From Shinella sp. XGS7 (lineage in GTDB: Bacteria > Pseudomonadota > Gammaproteobacteria > Burkholderiales > Burkholderiaceae_C), in the NCBI RefSeq assembly GCF_020535565.1, contig NZ_CP084758.1, positions 1,329,501 through 1,393,500 of the forward strand: a stretch of DNA of 64,000 nucleotides, given 5' to 3'. Made by a program: the position numbers and the translations under genes. Positions 49,571 through 60,207 of this stretch are shown here, in pieces. How positions within the stretch are numbered: the stretch's first letter is position 1; the number at the start of each line of letters is the position of its first letter. The notes beneath the pieces were generated by a model, which worked only from the letters and a program-made list of their open reading frames with translations, made no database searches and was not told the origin of the DNA.

Positions 49571-50626
49571 ATGAGCAGCAAGCGTGCGCCCACCATCATC
49601 GACGTTGCCCGCGAGGCGGGCGTGTCGATCAAGACCGTCTCCCGGGTGCTGAATCAGGAGCCCGGGGTGCACAGCGAGACGCGCGAGCAGGTGCTCAAGG
49701 TGGTGGCCGAGCTGAACTACCGGCCCAAGCTCTCGGCCCGCGCGCTGGCCGGGGCGCGCTCCTACCTGATCGGCCTGCTGTACTACGACCCCAGCGCCGC
49801 TTTCGTGGCCTGGGTGCAGCAGGGGGCCACGCTGCGCTGCCGCGAGGCGGGCTACCACCTGGTGGTGGAGTCGTTGGATAACGACGCGCCCGACATCGAG
49901 ACCCAGGTGGAGCGCATGCTGGCGGCCCTGCGGCCCGACGGCATGATCCTGACTCCGCCCATCTGCGACAACCCCAAGGTGATCCAGGCTCTACGGGCCG
50001 CGGGTACGCCTTTCGTGCAGATGTCGCCCGGCCAGCCTGCTGCCGATGCCGGCGTGGTCTGCATGGACGAGGTGCAGGCGGCCGAGGAGGTCACGCACCT
50101 GCTGATCTCGCTGGGGCATCGCCATATCGGCTTCATCGGCGGGCCGGCCGACCAGGCCGCCTCGGGCCTGCGCCGCCAGGGCTTCGAGCGCGCCATGGCC
50201 GCGCATGGCCTGGCCCTGGAGCCCGAGCTGCTGCAGCCGGGCGACTTCACCTTCCGCTCGGGCGTGGAGGCGGCACACCGCCTGCTCTCGCGCCGCCAGC
50301 GGCCCAGCGCGGTGTTCGCTGGCAATGACGATATGGCCCTGGGCGTGCTGGCCGCGGCCCAACGCCTGGGCCTGGCCGTGCCGGGCGATCTGTCCATCGC
50401 GGGCTTCGACGATTCACCGGCGGCCGGCCTGGTCTGGCCGGCCCTGACTACGGTGCGTCAGCCCGTGGCCGCGATGGCGCGCAGCGCGGTGGAGCTGCTG
50501 ATCGCACCGCCGGAGTCAGAGGGCCAAGGGCCGCCGCGGCGCGTGCTGGCGCATGAGCTGCTGGTGCGCGACTCCACCAGCGCCCTGCCCACGCCGCCCT
50601 CGCGGCGGCGCTCACCCAAGGGCTGA
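49571..50626 (+). CDS. LacI family transcriptional regulator of the beta-glucoside locus
   Basis: A 351-residue repressor. The N-terminal helix-turn-helix and hinge are TIIDVAREAGVSIKTVSRVLN ... LNYRPKLSARAL. The ligand-binding domain has two lobes, with MILTPPICDNPKVIQAL, HRHIGFIGGPADQAASG, AVFAGNDDMALGVLAAAQ and LSIAGFDDSPAAGLVWPALTTV. The start ATG 49571 precedes the domain. It stands directly before the sugar-uptake genes, and two LacI-type palindromes lie downstream of it and upstream of the receptor gene. The inducer is likely a beta-glucoside or its product; this is inferred from the neighbours. Confidence 0.92.
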   Translation: MSSKRAPTIIDVAREAGVSIKTVSRVLNQEPGVHSETREQVLKVVAELNYRPKLSARALAGARSYLIGLLYYDPSAAFVAWVQQGATLRCREAGYHLVVESLDNDAPDIETQVERMLAALRPDGMILTPPICDNPKVIQALRAAGTPFVQMSPGQPAADAGVVCMDEVQAAEEVTHLLISLGHRHIGFIGGPADQAASGLRRQGFERAMAAHGLALEPELLQPGDFTFRSGVEAAHRLLSRRQRPSAVFAGNDDMALGVLAAAQRLGLAVPGDLSIAGFDDSPAAGLVWPALTTVRQPVAAMARSAVELLIAPPESEGQGPPRRVLAHELLVRDSTSALPTPPSRRRSPKG

Positions 50627-50694
50627 GCCCCCAGGGCGGTGCAGCCCACCTCTTTCGACGGGCCGCTACGGGAAGACCCTTTGTTGACCTGAAA

Positions 50695-50708
50695 TGACAG
50701 CGTTGTCA
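50695..50708. promoter_or_regulatory. Operator-like palindrome 1
   Basis: TGACAGCGTTGTCA: arms TGACA and TGTCA around a four-base centre that is not fully symmetric. It lies 176 bases before the TonB-receptor start and 69 bases after the LacI gene stop. Its centre is 32 bases from that of palindrome 2. Confidence 0.7.
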
Positions 50709-50727
50709 GAATCCATTCAACCAGAAA

Positions 50728-50740
50728 GACAACGTTGTCA
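50728..50740. promoter_or_regulatory. Operator-like palindrome 2
   Basis: GACAACGTTGTCA, a perfect 12-base palindrome GACAACGTTGTC with the central CG usual for LacI-family operators. Together with palindrome 1 it is spaced by about three helix turns, fitting cooperative binding or overlap with the receptor promoter. Confidence 0.75.
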
Positions 50741-50883
50741 TTTCTGGTGTAGTCCAGCGACGAATCAGCAGAAGCCCGCGCTCAGACAGCGGGCCGTCGT
50801 GCGAGGCTACCGGGCACCGGATACCGCGAGGGCGGGACGGCGTCAGGCGCCGAAGCGAGATCACAAACCGGACGGAGACAAGG

Positions 50884-53244
50884 ATGATGCTGAGCAAGAC
50901 TGCAGTGGCGAGCTTGCGCCTGGGCCTGGTGCCCGTGGCGGTGCTCTCGGGGGCCGGCGTGCTGGCCCAGACCGGCGGCGATGCCGCCCCTACGGCGCTG
51001 GAACGCGTGTCGGTGACCGCGACCAAGCGCCAGACCTTTGTGCAGGACACGCCGCTGGCGGTGAGTGCCTTCACGCAGAAAGACCTGGAGCGCGCCGGCG
51101 CCAAGGACCTTTCCACCATGCAGGCCCTGGTGCCCAATCTGAGCATCGAGCAGCATGGTGATTCCGGCGGCGTTCATGTTTTCCTGCGCGGCGTCGGCTC
51201 CACCAACCACACCGAGCTGGGCGATCCGGCCGTGGCCTTCCATGTGGACGGGGTCTACTCGCCGCGACCCCAGGGTGCTACGGTGCTGATGTACGACCTG
51301 GAGTCGGTGGAAGTAGCGCGCGGCCCGCAAGGCACCCTGTTCGGCCGCAATGCCACAGCCGGCTCGGTCAATCTGAATACCGCCAAACCCAAGCTGGGTC
51401 AGTTCAGCGGTAGCGGCAGCCTGCTGCTGGGTGACCGCAACCGCAGCCAGATGCAGGGCGCACTCAATCTGCCGCTGGGCGATACCCTGGCTCTGCGCGT
51501 GGCCGCCATCCAGGAGCGCCAGGATGGCTGGGTGGACTTCCAGCCCCGCTCCAATGTGCAGCCGGGCGCGCGCAAGTACGGCGCCAGCGACCAGGCGGGC
51601 GTGCGGGCGACCCTGCTGTGGGAGCCCAGCAGCAGCCTCAGCGCCACCCTGGCCACCGAGTACTACCGCGACCAGGGCACGGGCCAGGTCTCCCTGATGC
51701 AGCAGCCGCGCGCCGGCCAGAAGCTGCGCTCGGCGCTGATCGACACCCCGGGTCATCTGGACCAGGACATCATCAGCTACCGCGGCCGCGTGGACTGGCG
51801 GCCCAGCGATGCCATCGAGGTGAGCTATATCGGCAGCTGGAGTCGGCTGGAACGTCAGAACGCGAGCGACAACGATGCCGGCACAGGCCCGGGCTTCAAG
51901 CAGGAGCACCGCACCGAGTGGTCGCGCTTCGTGAACTACACACACGAGCTGAATGTGAAGAGCACGGATACCGGGCCCTTCCAGTGGATCGCCGGCGCAT
52001 TCATGATCAAGGAGGACAACAAGATCCGCTTTGACATCGACATCTCAAAGACTGCCGTGCCGGCGGGCAACGGACCCATCGTCATCCACCCGGTGCTGCC
52101 CAGCGACACGGCCTGGGCCATGTCCTTCATCCAACCCAATCGGACCCTGGACTCCAAGGCCGTCTTCGGTCAGGGCAGCTATGCCTTCAGCAAGGACTTC
52201 AAGTTCACGGCCGGCGCCCGCTACACCGAGGACAAGAAACAGGATATCGGCGGTCGCAACTGGGTCTGTCCCGACTTCGGCGCCACCATTGGCACCGGCG
52301 GCCACTTGATCGGCCCCGGCGGCCCGGTGGATGCCGCCAGCTGTGGCAGCGTCTATGCCCCCGGCACCTGGTCCGGCGGCGGCGCCAATGACGGCAAGAT
52401 CAAGGACGATGCTTCTACCTACCTGCTGCGTCTGGAATACAAGCCCCATCCCGATCTGCTGACCTATGCCACGGTGTCCACCGGCTTCAAGTCCGGCGGA
52501 CTCTCCGACGGTGGCCGCCGCCACCTGCCCGAGAAGCTCAGCAACTACGAGCTGGGTGCCAAGGCCGAGTTCTTCCAGCGCACCCTGGCCCTGAACCTGG
52601 CGGCCTTCCTGATGAAGTACAAGGACATGCAGGTCTCGGCCATCGAGTACCAGCCCAACGGGCAGCAGCAGCTGGTGACCAGCAATGCGGCGCGCGCCAC
52701 CATCAAGGGCCTGGAGGCCGAGTTGAGCTGGCGCATCACCCGGCACGACCGGCTCAGCGGCAACGCCTCCATCCTGGACGCGCAGTACGACGACTTCCTC
52801 ACCTGCGACTCGGCCCTGCTGGACTGCAACAACACGGCCAATATCGTGAACATCAAGGGTTCCAAGCTGCCGCACGCGCCGCGCTTCAGCACCACCCTGG
52901 CCTATGAGCACGACTTCGTGCTGGGCAGCGGCGGCCGGCTGACGCCGCGCATCGGCCTGCATTACCAGGCCAAGAGCTATCTGAGCAATTTCAACAGCGC
53001 GCCCACGGCCGCGGTCAAGCCCGGCTCCTTCGCCGAGGCCCGCACCCAGGGCGCCTACAGCAAGCTGGACCTGGGCCTGCGCTATGAGGAGCCCAAGGGC
53101 CGCTGGGAGGTGGAGGCCTTCGTCAACAACGCCACCGACAAGATGGTCAAGACCGATGCCTCCTGGATCGGCGACACCAGCACCTGGGTGAGCTTCTACA
53201 ACCCGCCGCGCACCTTCGGCGTCAAGGCGGCCTACCGCTTCTGA
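50884..53244 (+). CDS. TonB-dependent outer-membrane receptor
   Basis: A 786-residue receptor. After the signal peptide (ending VLAQ), the TonB box region is ERVSVTATKR. The plug domain follows (DTPLAVSAFTQKDLERAGA, LVPNLSIEQHGDSGGVHVFLRGVG, LESVEVARGPQGTLFGRNATAGSVNL), then a beta-barrel ending in the aromatic Phe of AAYRF. It resembles FecA/CirA-type receptors for carbohydrates rather than siderophores only by context: it heads the sugar ABC and beta-glucosidase genes. It probably brings an oligosaccharide through the outer membrane with TonB energy. The operators upstream suggest LacI control. Confidence 0.92.
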   Translation: MMLSKTAVASLRLGLVPVAVLSGAGVLAQTGGDAAPTALERVSVTATKRQTFVQDTPLAVSAFTQKDLERAGAKDLSTMQALVPNLSIEQHGDSGGVHVFLRGVGSTNHTELGDPAVAFHVDGVYSPRPQGATVLMYDLESVEVARGPQGTLFGRNATAGSVNLNTAKPKLGQFSGSGSLLLGDRNRSQMQGALNLPLGDTLALRVAAIQERQDGWVDFQPRSNVQPGARKYGASDQAGVRATLLWEPSSSLSATLATEYYRDQGTGQVSLMQQPRAGQKLRSALIDTPGHLDQDIISYRGRVDWRPSDAIEVSYIGSWSRLERQNASDNDAGTGPGFKQEHRTEWSRFVNYTHELNVKSTDTGPFQWIAGAFMIKEDNKIRFDIDISKTAVPAGNGPIVIHPVLPSDTAWAMSFIQPNRTLDSKAVFGQGSYAFSKDFKFTAGARYTEDKKQDIGGRNWVCPDFGATIGTGGHLIGPGGPVDAASCGSVYAPGTWSGGGANDGKIKDDASTYLLRLEYKPHPDLLTYATVSTGFKSGGLSDGGRRHLPEKLSNYELGAKAEFFQRTLALNLAAFLMKYKDMQVSAIEYQPNGQQQLVTSNAARATIKGLEAELSWRITRHDRLSGNASILDAQYDDFLTCDSALLDCNNTANIVNIKGSKLPHAPRFSTTLAYEHDFVLGSGGRLTPRIGLHYQAKSYLSNFNSAPTAAVKPGSFAEARTQGAYSKLDLGLRYEEPKGRWEVEAFVNNATDKMVKTDASWIGDTSTWVSFYNPPRTFGVKAAYRF

Positions 53245-53366
53245 GCGGGCCGGGCAGACGGGACAGGACGAGGACTCGGCGATGGCGGTCAATCTGGATA
53301 GCCCGGAGGCGGAGCAGCCCTTAGGCTGAGCCCACAAAAACAAGCCTCACGGAGACAAGCCAGACC

Positions 53367-54671
53367 ATGAACCCTCATCGCAAGCTCAGGCGAGCCCTGG
53401 TCCTGACCCCGCTGCTCGGCGCCGGGCTGGGGGCCGGCCTCTCGCGGTCCGGCCCGGCCCGCGCCGGCACGGGCAACGCCACCCTGCAGGTGGCCAGCTT
53501 TCCCGATCTGGACCGGGCCGCGCGCGCCGCCGCCGCGCGCTGGCGCGAGCGCCATCCGCAGATCGAGCTCAAGATCGTCTCGCGCCAGTACGCCGACCAC
53601 CACCTCGCCATGACCACCGCCCTGGCCACCGGGTCCGGCCTGCCCGATGTGATGGCTATCGATCTGCGCTTTGTCGGCAAGTTCGTGGCTTCGGGCGGCT
53701 TCGTGGATCTTAACGAGGCACCTTATGAGGCCGGCCGCCTGCGTGACCAGTTCGTGCGCTACGCCATGCGCCAGGGCGAGGGCCCGCGCGGCGCCCAGCT
53801 GGCCCTGCCGGCCGACATTGGTCCCGGCACCCTGCTGTATCGCCAGGACCTGCTGGCCCGCGCCGGCCTGGTGGAGGCAGACCTGACGCGCGACTGGACG
53901 GCCTATCTGGAGGCCGGTCGCCGGCTCAAGGCCGCCACCGGTGCCTATTTGATGGCCGATGCCGCCGATCTGCGCGACATCGCCCTGCGCCAGGGTCTGC
54001 AGGACGGGGAGGGCCTCTATTTCGACGCCGCCGGCCGTGTGCTGGTGGAGAGCGAGCGCTTTTCCCGCGCCTTCGAGCTGGGCCGCAGCGCTCGCCAGGC
54101 CGGCCTGGACGCGCGCGCCGTGGCCTGGAGCAATGACTGGGCGGCCGGCTTCAAGCAGGGGCGCATCGCCACCCAGATGATGGGTGCCTGGCTGGTGGGC
54201 CATCTGAAGAACTGGCTGGCGCCCGACACTGCCGGCTTGTGGCGCAGCGCGCCCCTGCCCGGTGGGGTGCAGGCGGCCTATGGGGGCTCCTTCTACGCCA
54301 TCCCCAAGAAGGCCCAGCACAAGGCCGCGGCCTGGGATTTCATCCGCCTGATGAGCGCCGACCGCGAGGTGCAGCTCGACTCCCTGCGCGTGCTGGACAG
54401 CTTTCCGGCCCTGCTGTCCGCGCAGCAGGACGCGCTGATGGAGGAACCGCTGGCCTTTCTGGGCGGGCAGCGTGCCCGCCTGATGTGGCGCGAGACTGCG
54501 GCGCGCGTGCCCGCCATTCCGGTGAGCCGCTTCGACGCCCTGGCTACCGACATCGTGCGAGACGAGTTCGAGAAGGTGCTCACCCGGGCCAAGCCCATTC
54601 CCCACGCCCTGCGTGATGCGCGCAGCCTGATCGAGCGCCGTGCGCGCCGCCGCCCTGGGAGCCCGGCATGA
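53367..54671 (+). CDS. Sugar ABC transporter extracellular solute-binding protein
   Basis: A 434-residue family 1 binding protein. The signal peptide ends ARAG. Markers are ASFPDLDRAARAAAARWRERHPQIELKI, LPDVMAIDLRFVGKFVASGGFVDL, ALPADIGPGTLLYRQDLLARAGL and AAYGGSFYAIPKKAQHKAAAWDFIRLM. It binds an oligosaccharide in the periplasm and passes it to the permease pair downstream. Its stop overlaps the first permease start by four bases. Purpose inferred from the GH1 gene in the same run: cellobiose-like substrates. Confidence 0.93.
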   Translation: MNPHRKLRRALVLTPLLGAGLGAGLSRSGPARAGTGNATLQVASFPDLDRAARAAAARWRERHPQIELKIVSRQYADHHLAMTTALATGSGLPDVMAIDLRFVGKFVASGGFVDLNEAPYEAGRLRDQFVRYAMRQGEGPRGAQLALPADIGPGTLLYRQDLLARAGLVEADLTRDWTAYLEAGRRLKAATGAYLMADAADLRDIALRQGLQDGEGLYFDAAGRVLVESERFSRAFELGRSARQAGLDARAVAWSNDWAAGFKQGRIATQMMGAWLVGHLKNWLAPDTAGLWRSAPLPGGVQAAYGGSFYAIPKKAQHKAAAWDFIRLMSADREVQLDSLRVLDSFPALLSAQQDALMEEPLAFLGGQRARLMWRETAARVPAIPVSRFDALATDIVRDEFEKVLTRAKPIPHALRDARSLIERRARRRPGSPA

Positions 54672-55624
54672 AGCCCCGCCGCCCGGACCGGCGCGCGCTG
54701 GCGCCCTATCTCTTCATCGCGCCCTTCTTTCTGCTGTTCGCGGTGTTCGGCCTGTTCCCGCTGTTGTTCTCCATCTACCTATCGCTGCACCAGTGGAACC
54801 CGGCCGAGGGCCTGCACACCATGCAGTGGGTGGGCGTGGAGAACTACCTCTTTGCGCTGAGCGACCCCTGGTTCCATGACTCGCTTTACAACACCCTGTG
54901 GTTCGCCCTGGTGGCCGGCGTGCCCCAGCACCTGGTGGCCTTGCCGCTGGCCTTCTTCATCCATCAGCGCGTGCGGCGCGGGCGCAATCTGCTGGTGGGG
55001 GCCTATTTCGTGCCTTACATCACCTCCAGCGTGGCCATCGCCCTGATCTTCAGCACCCTGTACTCGCGCGACTACGGCCTCGTCAACGCCGCCCTGGCCG
55101 AGGCCACGCGCATCCCCTTCCTGGGCAGTCCGTTGGCGGCGCTGCAGGCCACCGGCTTGCCCGACTGGCTGGGGGACGCCGAGTTCACCAAGCCCGCCGT
55201 GGCCTTCGTGATCTTCTGGCGCTTCCTGGGCTGGAATCTGGTGCTCTATCTCTCGGCCCTGCAGGTGATCGACAAAGATCTCTACGAGGCAGCCGCTCTG
55301 GATGGCGCCGGATCCTGGCAGCAGTTCCGCCACATCACCCTGCCCCTGCTCAAGCCCATGATGTTCTTCGCGGTGACGCTCACCATCATCGGCAGCCTGC
55401 AGCTCTTCGAGGAGCCCTTCATTCTGGTGGACATGGAAAAGGGTGTGAGCCAGTCGGTCATGACCAGCGCCATCTTCATGTACCGCCTGGCCTTCTCGGA
55501 CGGCGACTTCGGCACCGCCTCGGCCCTGTCCTGGATCCTGTTCTTCATCATCGCGGCCCTGACTTGGCTGAATGCCCGGCTGTTCGGCCGCGAGGCTCGG
55601 GGGGAACAGCATGCTGCGCGCTGA
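54668..55624 (+). CDS. Sugar ABC transporter permease (MalF/LacF type)
   Basis: A 318-residue permease with six membrane helices (LAPYLFIAPFFLLFAVFGLFP at the start). The cytoplasmic EAA loop is YEAAALDGAGSWQQFRHITLPLLKP. It forms the pore with the second permease and works with the MalK-like ATPase encoded three genes later. Starts overlapping the binding-protein stop by four bases. Confidence 0.94.
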   Translation: MKPRRPDRRALAPYLFIAPFFLLFAVFGLFPLLFSIYLSLHQWNPAEGLHTMQWVGVENYLFALSDPWFHDSLYNTLWFALVAGVPQHLVALPLAFFIHQRVRRGRNLLVGAYFVPYITSSVAIALIFSTLYSRDYGLVNAALAEATRIPFLGSPLAALQATGLPDWLGDAEFTKPAVAFVIFWRFLGWNLVLYLSALQVIDKDLYEAAALDGAGSWQQFRHITLPLLKPMMFFAVTLTIIGSLQLFEEPFILVDMEKGVSQSVMTSAIFMYRLAFSDGDFGTASALSWILFFIIAALTWLNARLFGREARGEQHAAR

Positions 55625-56486
55625 GAAAGTGCCCGCCCTGCGCCGCGCCCGGCTCAAGCCCGGCCTGTTCCAGGGCCGGCCCTGGCTGGCCTGGGGGCTG
55701 GTGAGCCTGGGTGCCCTGCTGCTGGTGGCGCCGCTGTACTTCACCTTCGTCTTCGCCAGCCATGCTCGCAGCGAGATCTTCAACTCGCCGCCGCCGCTGT
55801 GGTTCGGCCTGAACGCCTGGCAAAACCTGGCCCTGCTGCAGGAGCGCCTGCCCTTCTGGCGCAATCTGGGCATGAGTCTTTATGTGGCCGGCATGAGCAC
55901 GGCCCTGAACCTGATGCTCTGCGCCATGGCGGGCTACGGCTTTGCGGTCTACGAGTTCCGCGGCAAGCGCACCCTGTTCGCCATCGTGCTGGGGTCCATG
56001 ATGCTGCCCAGCTTCCTCAACATGATTCCCAGCTTCATGGTGATGGACGCCCTGGGCTGGATCGACGAGCCGCGCGCCCTCTATGTGCCGGCGGCGGCCA
56101 GCGCCCTGGGCATATTCATGATGCGCCAGTACATCGGCTCGGCCATCCCGCGCGATCTGCTGGATGCCGCACGCATGGACGGCTGCGGCGAGTTCCGCAT
56201 CTTCTGGAGCGTGGTCCTGCCCCTGCTCAAACCGGCGCTGGGCACCCTGGGCCTGATCACCTTCATCGCTTCCTGGAACAACTTCGTCGCGCCCCTGGTG
56301 GTGATGCGCTCGGTGGAGAACTACACCCTGCCGCTGGCCCTGCGCTCCATGCAGGCCCCCAACAACACCGAATGGGGCGCTCTGATGATGGGCAGTGCCA
56401 TCGCCATGCTGCCCCTCTTGATCGTCTATTTCTTCAGCGCCCGGCGCCTGGTGGCCGGGTTGACCTCGGGCGCCGTGCGCGGCTGA
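55611..56486 (+). CDS. Sugar ABC transporter permease (MalG/LacG type)
   Basis: A 291-residue permease. Hydrophobic segments include LVSLGALLLVAPLYFTFVF and the final AIAMLPLLIVYFFSARRLVAGLTSGAVRG, which is the classical MalG-type end. EAA loop is LLDAARMDGCGEFRIFWSVVLPLLKP. ATG 55611 was chosen; it overlaps the previous permease by 14 bases. Followed by the beta-glucosidase gene after 37 bases. Confidence 0.94.
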   Translation: MLRAEKVPALRRARLKPGLFQGRPWLAWGLVSLGALLLVAPLYFTFVFASHARSEIFNSPPPLWFGLNAWQNLALLQERLPFWRNLGMSLYVAGMSTALNLMLCAMAGYGFAVYEFRGKRTLFAIVLGSMMLPSFLNMIPSFMVMDALGWIDEPRALYVPAAASALGIFMMRQYIGSAIPRDLLDAARMDGCGEFRIFWSVVLPLLKPALGTLGLITFIASWNNFVAPLVVMRSVENYTLPLALRSMQAPNNTEWGALMMGSAIAMLPLLIVYFFSARRLVAGLTSGAVRG

Positions 56487-56523
56487 GCGCTCATCCCCTT
56501 TTCTCCCACGTCCTGCTGTCACC

Positions 56524-57894
56524 ATGAACGCCATCGACTCCAAACCCGCCGCCCTCACCGAGCTGGGCCGCGCCTTCCGTGCCGACTTCCAGTGGGGATC
56601 GGCCACCAGCGCCGCCCAGATCGAGGGAGCGGCGTTGGACGGCGGCAAGGGGCCTTCGATCTGGGACCGCTTCTGCGCCGAGCCCGGCCGCATCAATGAC
56701 GGCTCCCACATCGACACGGCCTGCGACCACTACCACCGCTACCGCGAGGACGTGGCCCTGATGAAATGGCTGGGGCTCAAGGCCTACCGCTTCTCCATCG
56801 CCTGGCCGCGGGTGCAGCCCCTGGGGCAGGGCGCCTGGAACGAGGCCGGCTTTGATTTCTACGACCGCCTGATCGACGAGCTGCTGGCCGCCGGCATCAA
56901 GCCCCATGCCACGCTCTACCACTGGGACCTGCCGGCCGCCCTGCACGACTCGATCGGCGGCTGGACCTCGCGCCGCATCGTGCCGCTGTTTGCCGACTAT
57001 GCGGCCGAGGTGGCGCGGCGCTTTGGCGATAGGCTGGAAAGCATCGCCACGCTCAACGAACCCTGGTGCGTGGCCACCCTGGGCTACGAGACGGCCCAGT
57101 TCGCGCCCGGCCAGACCAGCCGGGCCACCGCGGCCCAGGTCTCGCATCACCTGCTGCTGGCGCATGGCGCGGCCATCCAGGCCATGCGGGCGATCACGCC
57201 CTGCAAGCTGGGCATCGTGCTCAACCACACGCCGGCCTTCCCGGCCGACAATCTGCGCGAGCAAGACCGCCGCGCCGCCCGCATCGACGACGGGCTCAAT
57301 GTGCGCTGGTACATGGACCCGGTGTTCCGCGGCCAGTACCCGGCCGACATCGTCGAGCACCTGGGCGCCGATGCGCCGCGCGTGGAGGAGGGCGATCTGG
57401 CCCGCATCCAGCAGCCGCTGGACTTCCTGGGCGTGAACTTCTACACCCGCAGCTTCATCTCCACCCAAGACCCGGCCCTGCCCGCGCCGGGCCAGCAGGG
57501 CTTCACCGACATGGGCTGGGAGATCTACCCCAAGGCCCTGACCCAGCATCTGGTGCGCATCACCCGCGAGTACGCGCCGCCGCCCATCTTCATCACCGAG
57601 AACGGCATGGCCAATGCCGACCAGGTGGTGGACGGTCAGGTGCATGACATCGAACGCATCGCCTATCTGCGCGACCATCTGCAGGCCCTGGCCCGCGCGG
57701 TGGAGCTGGGCGTGGATGTGCGCGGCTATTTCTACTGGAGCCTGCTGGACAACTTCGAGTGGAACTCGGGCTACACCAAGCGCTTCGGTCTCTTCCATGT
57801 GGACTACGCCAGCCAGCAGCGCCTGGCCAAGGACAGCGCCCACTGGTATCGCGATTTCATCGCCGCCTTCGACACTGGCCGGGGCGGGCGCTGA
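56524..57894 (+). CDS. GH1 family beta-glucosidase
   Basis: A 456-residue glycoside hydrolase family 1 enzyme of usual length without signal peptide, hence cytoplasmic. The acid/base Glu 179 is in ATLNEPWCV and the nucleophile Glu 359 in FITENGMAN. Substrate-binding stretches [36 protein letters not shown] and the end [23 protein letters not shown] are complete. It should release glucose from cellobiose or aryl-beta-glucosides after import by the ABC system. The ATPase gene begins one base after its stop. Confidence 0.96.
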   Translation: MNAIDSKPAALTELGRAFRADFQWGSATSAAQIEGAALDGGKGPSIWDRFCAEPGRINDGSHIDTACDHYHRYREDVALMKWLGLKAYRFSIAWPRVQPLGQGAWNEAGFDFYDRLIDELLAAGIKPHATLYHWDLPAALHDSIGGWTSRRIVPLFADYAAEVARRFGDRLESIATLNEPWCVATLGYETAQFAPGQTSRATAAQVSHHLLLAHGAAIQAMRAITPCKLGIVLNHTPAFPADNLREQDRRAARIDDGLNVRWYMDPVFRGQYPADIVEHLGADAPRVEEGDLARIQQPLDFLGVNFYTRSFISTQDPALPAPGQQGFTDMGWEIYPKALTQHLVRITREYAPPPIFITENGMANADQVVDGQVHDIERIAYLRDHLQALARAVELGVDVRGYFYWSLLDNFEWNSGYTKRFGLFHVDYASQQRLAKDSAHWYRDFIAAFDTGRGGR

Positions 57895-57895
57895 G

Positions 57896-58918
<1,023 letters not shown>

Positions 58919-58947
58919 ACTCTTTTGCACAAGGAGTGCGACCGACG

Positions 58948-59910
58948 ATGAGCGCCGAGTTTCCCCGCCTGGTGGCCGATGTCGGCGGCACCCATGTGCG
59001 CTTTGCCAGCCAGCTGTTCGCCGACGGGCCGCTGCAGGCGCGCGCCTCCTATCCCAGCGCCGACTTTCCCGGCCTCTGGGAGGCCATGCAGCATCATCTC
59101 CAGGCCCAGGGGCTTGAGCGACCACGGGCCTGCGCTGTCGGCATCGCCACGGCCATCACCGGCGACCGGGTGCAGATGACCAATCACCACTGGGCCTTCT
59201 CCATCGCCGCCCTGCAGCGCAGCCTGGGGGTCGAGCGCCTGCTGCTCATCAATGACTTCACCGCGCTGGCCTTGGCCTTGCCGGTCCTGGCACCGCAGGA
59301 CCGGCGCCAGGTTGGTGGCGGCCCGGCGGTGGCGGGGGCTCCGATGGGCCTGCTGGGGCCGGGCACGGGCCTGGGCGTCTCGGGCCTGCTGCCTGGCATC
59401 GGCGGGGGCGCTCCGGTGCCTCTGGCCGGAGAGGGCGGGCACGTGACGCTGGCCGGGTCCGAGCCGGAGGAGGACGCGGTCCTTGGCTGTTTGCGGCGGC
59501 GCTTCGGCCATGTTTCGGCCGAGCGGGCGCTCTCCGGCCCGGGCCTGCAGAACCTGCATCAGGCCCTGGCCGAGGTGCGTGGCCTGAGCCCCGATGGCCG
59601 GGAGGCTGCCGAGATCACCGCGGGCGAGGATGCGCTGGCACGCGACACGGTGCAGCTGTTCTGCGCCCTGCTGGGCAGCGTGGCCGGCAACCTGGTCCTG
59701 ACCCTGGGCGCGCGCGGCGGGCTCTATATCGGTGGCGGCATCGCGCCGCGGCTGGGGGAGCGCTTCGACGGCTCCCGATTTCGCGAACGCTTCGAGGCCA
59801 AGGGGCGTTTCCGCGACTACCTGGCGGCCATCCCGGCCTTCGTGGTGAATGGCAGCGACCAGGCCGCGCTGCTGGGGGCCTGCCGGGCGCTGGACGCTGC
59901 GCCGCTCTGA
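58948..59910 (+). CDS. glk: Glucokinase
   Basis: A 320-residue glucokinase of the bacterial Glk type. The phosphate-binding loop is LVADVGGTHVRFA, then the catalytic Asp in LLLINDFTALALAL, GLLGPGTGLGVSGLL, AGEGGHVTLAG (metal/His region) and a late GLYIGGGIAPRLG. It phosphorylates glucose to glucose 6-phosphate, the step after the GH1 beta-glucosidase. AAGGAG precedes ATG 58948; a GTG at 58936 is in frame. Last gene of the sugar run. Confidence 0.94.
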   Translation: MSAEFPRLVADVGGTHVRFASQLFADGPLQARASYPSADFPGLWEAMQHHLQAQGLERPRACAVGIATAITGDRVQMTNHHWAFSIAALQRSLGVERLLLINDFTALALALPVLAPQDRRQVGGGPAVAGAPMGLLGPGTGLGVSGLLPGIGGGAPVPLAGEGGHVTLAGSEPEEDAVLGCLRRRFGHVSAERALSGPGLQNLHQALAEVRGLSPDGREAAEITAGEDALARDTVQLFCALLGSVAGNLVLTLGARGGLYIGGGIAPRLGERFDGSRFRERFEAKGRFRDYLAAIPAFVVNGSDQAALLGACRALDAAPL

Positions 59911-59954
59911 GTGCGCTGCGCGGCCGGGGTGTCTCTGCTCCAATACGGGCCACC

Positions 59955-60185
59955 ATGAGCCTGCCCCCGCTGTTCAGCACCCCCATCACCGACCGCGCCG
60001 GCGCCCTGCGCCTGCGCCGCGAGCTGCAGGCCCTGGCCGCCCAGCGCGGCGTGGCGCTCAGCGAGCCACCCGAGGAGCCCGACAACTGCTGCGACAGCGG
60101 CTGCGAGGCGGCCTGCGTGTGGGAGACCTTTTACGCGGAGATGGGCTACTGGCGGGATGAGGGGCTGCTGCGGCTGGAGGGGTGA
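59955..60185 (+). CDS. Small oxidoreductase-like domain protein
   Basis: A 76-residue protein. Its end, EPDNCCDSGCEAACVWETFYAEMGYW, matches the short oxidoreductase-like (PF09791-type) motif with four or more closely spaced Cys followed by CVW and an aromatic/acidic stretch. Such proteins are small and of unknown function; Cys could bind metal or act in redox. It lies 44 bases after glk in the same direction and could be read with it. Confidence 0.75.
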   Translation: MSLPPLFSTPITDRAGALRLRRELQALAAQRGVALSEPPEEPDNCCDSGCEAACVWETFYAEMGYWRDEGLLRLEG

Positions 60186-60207
60186 TAGGCCACCTGGAGT
60201 ACGCTGC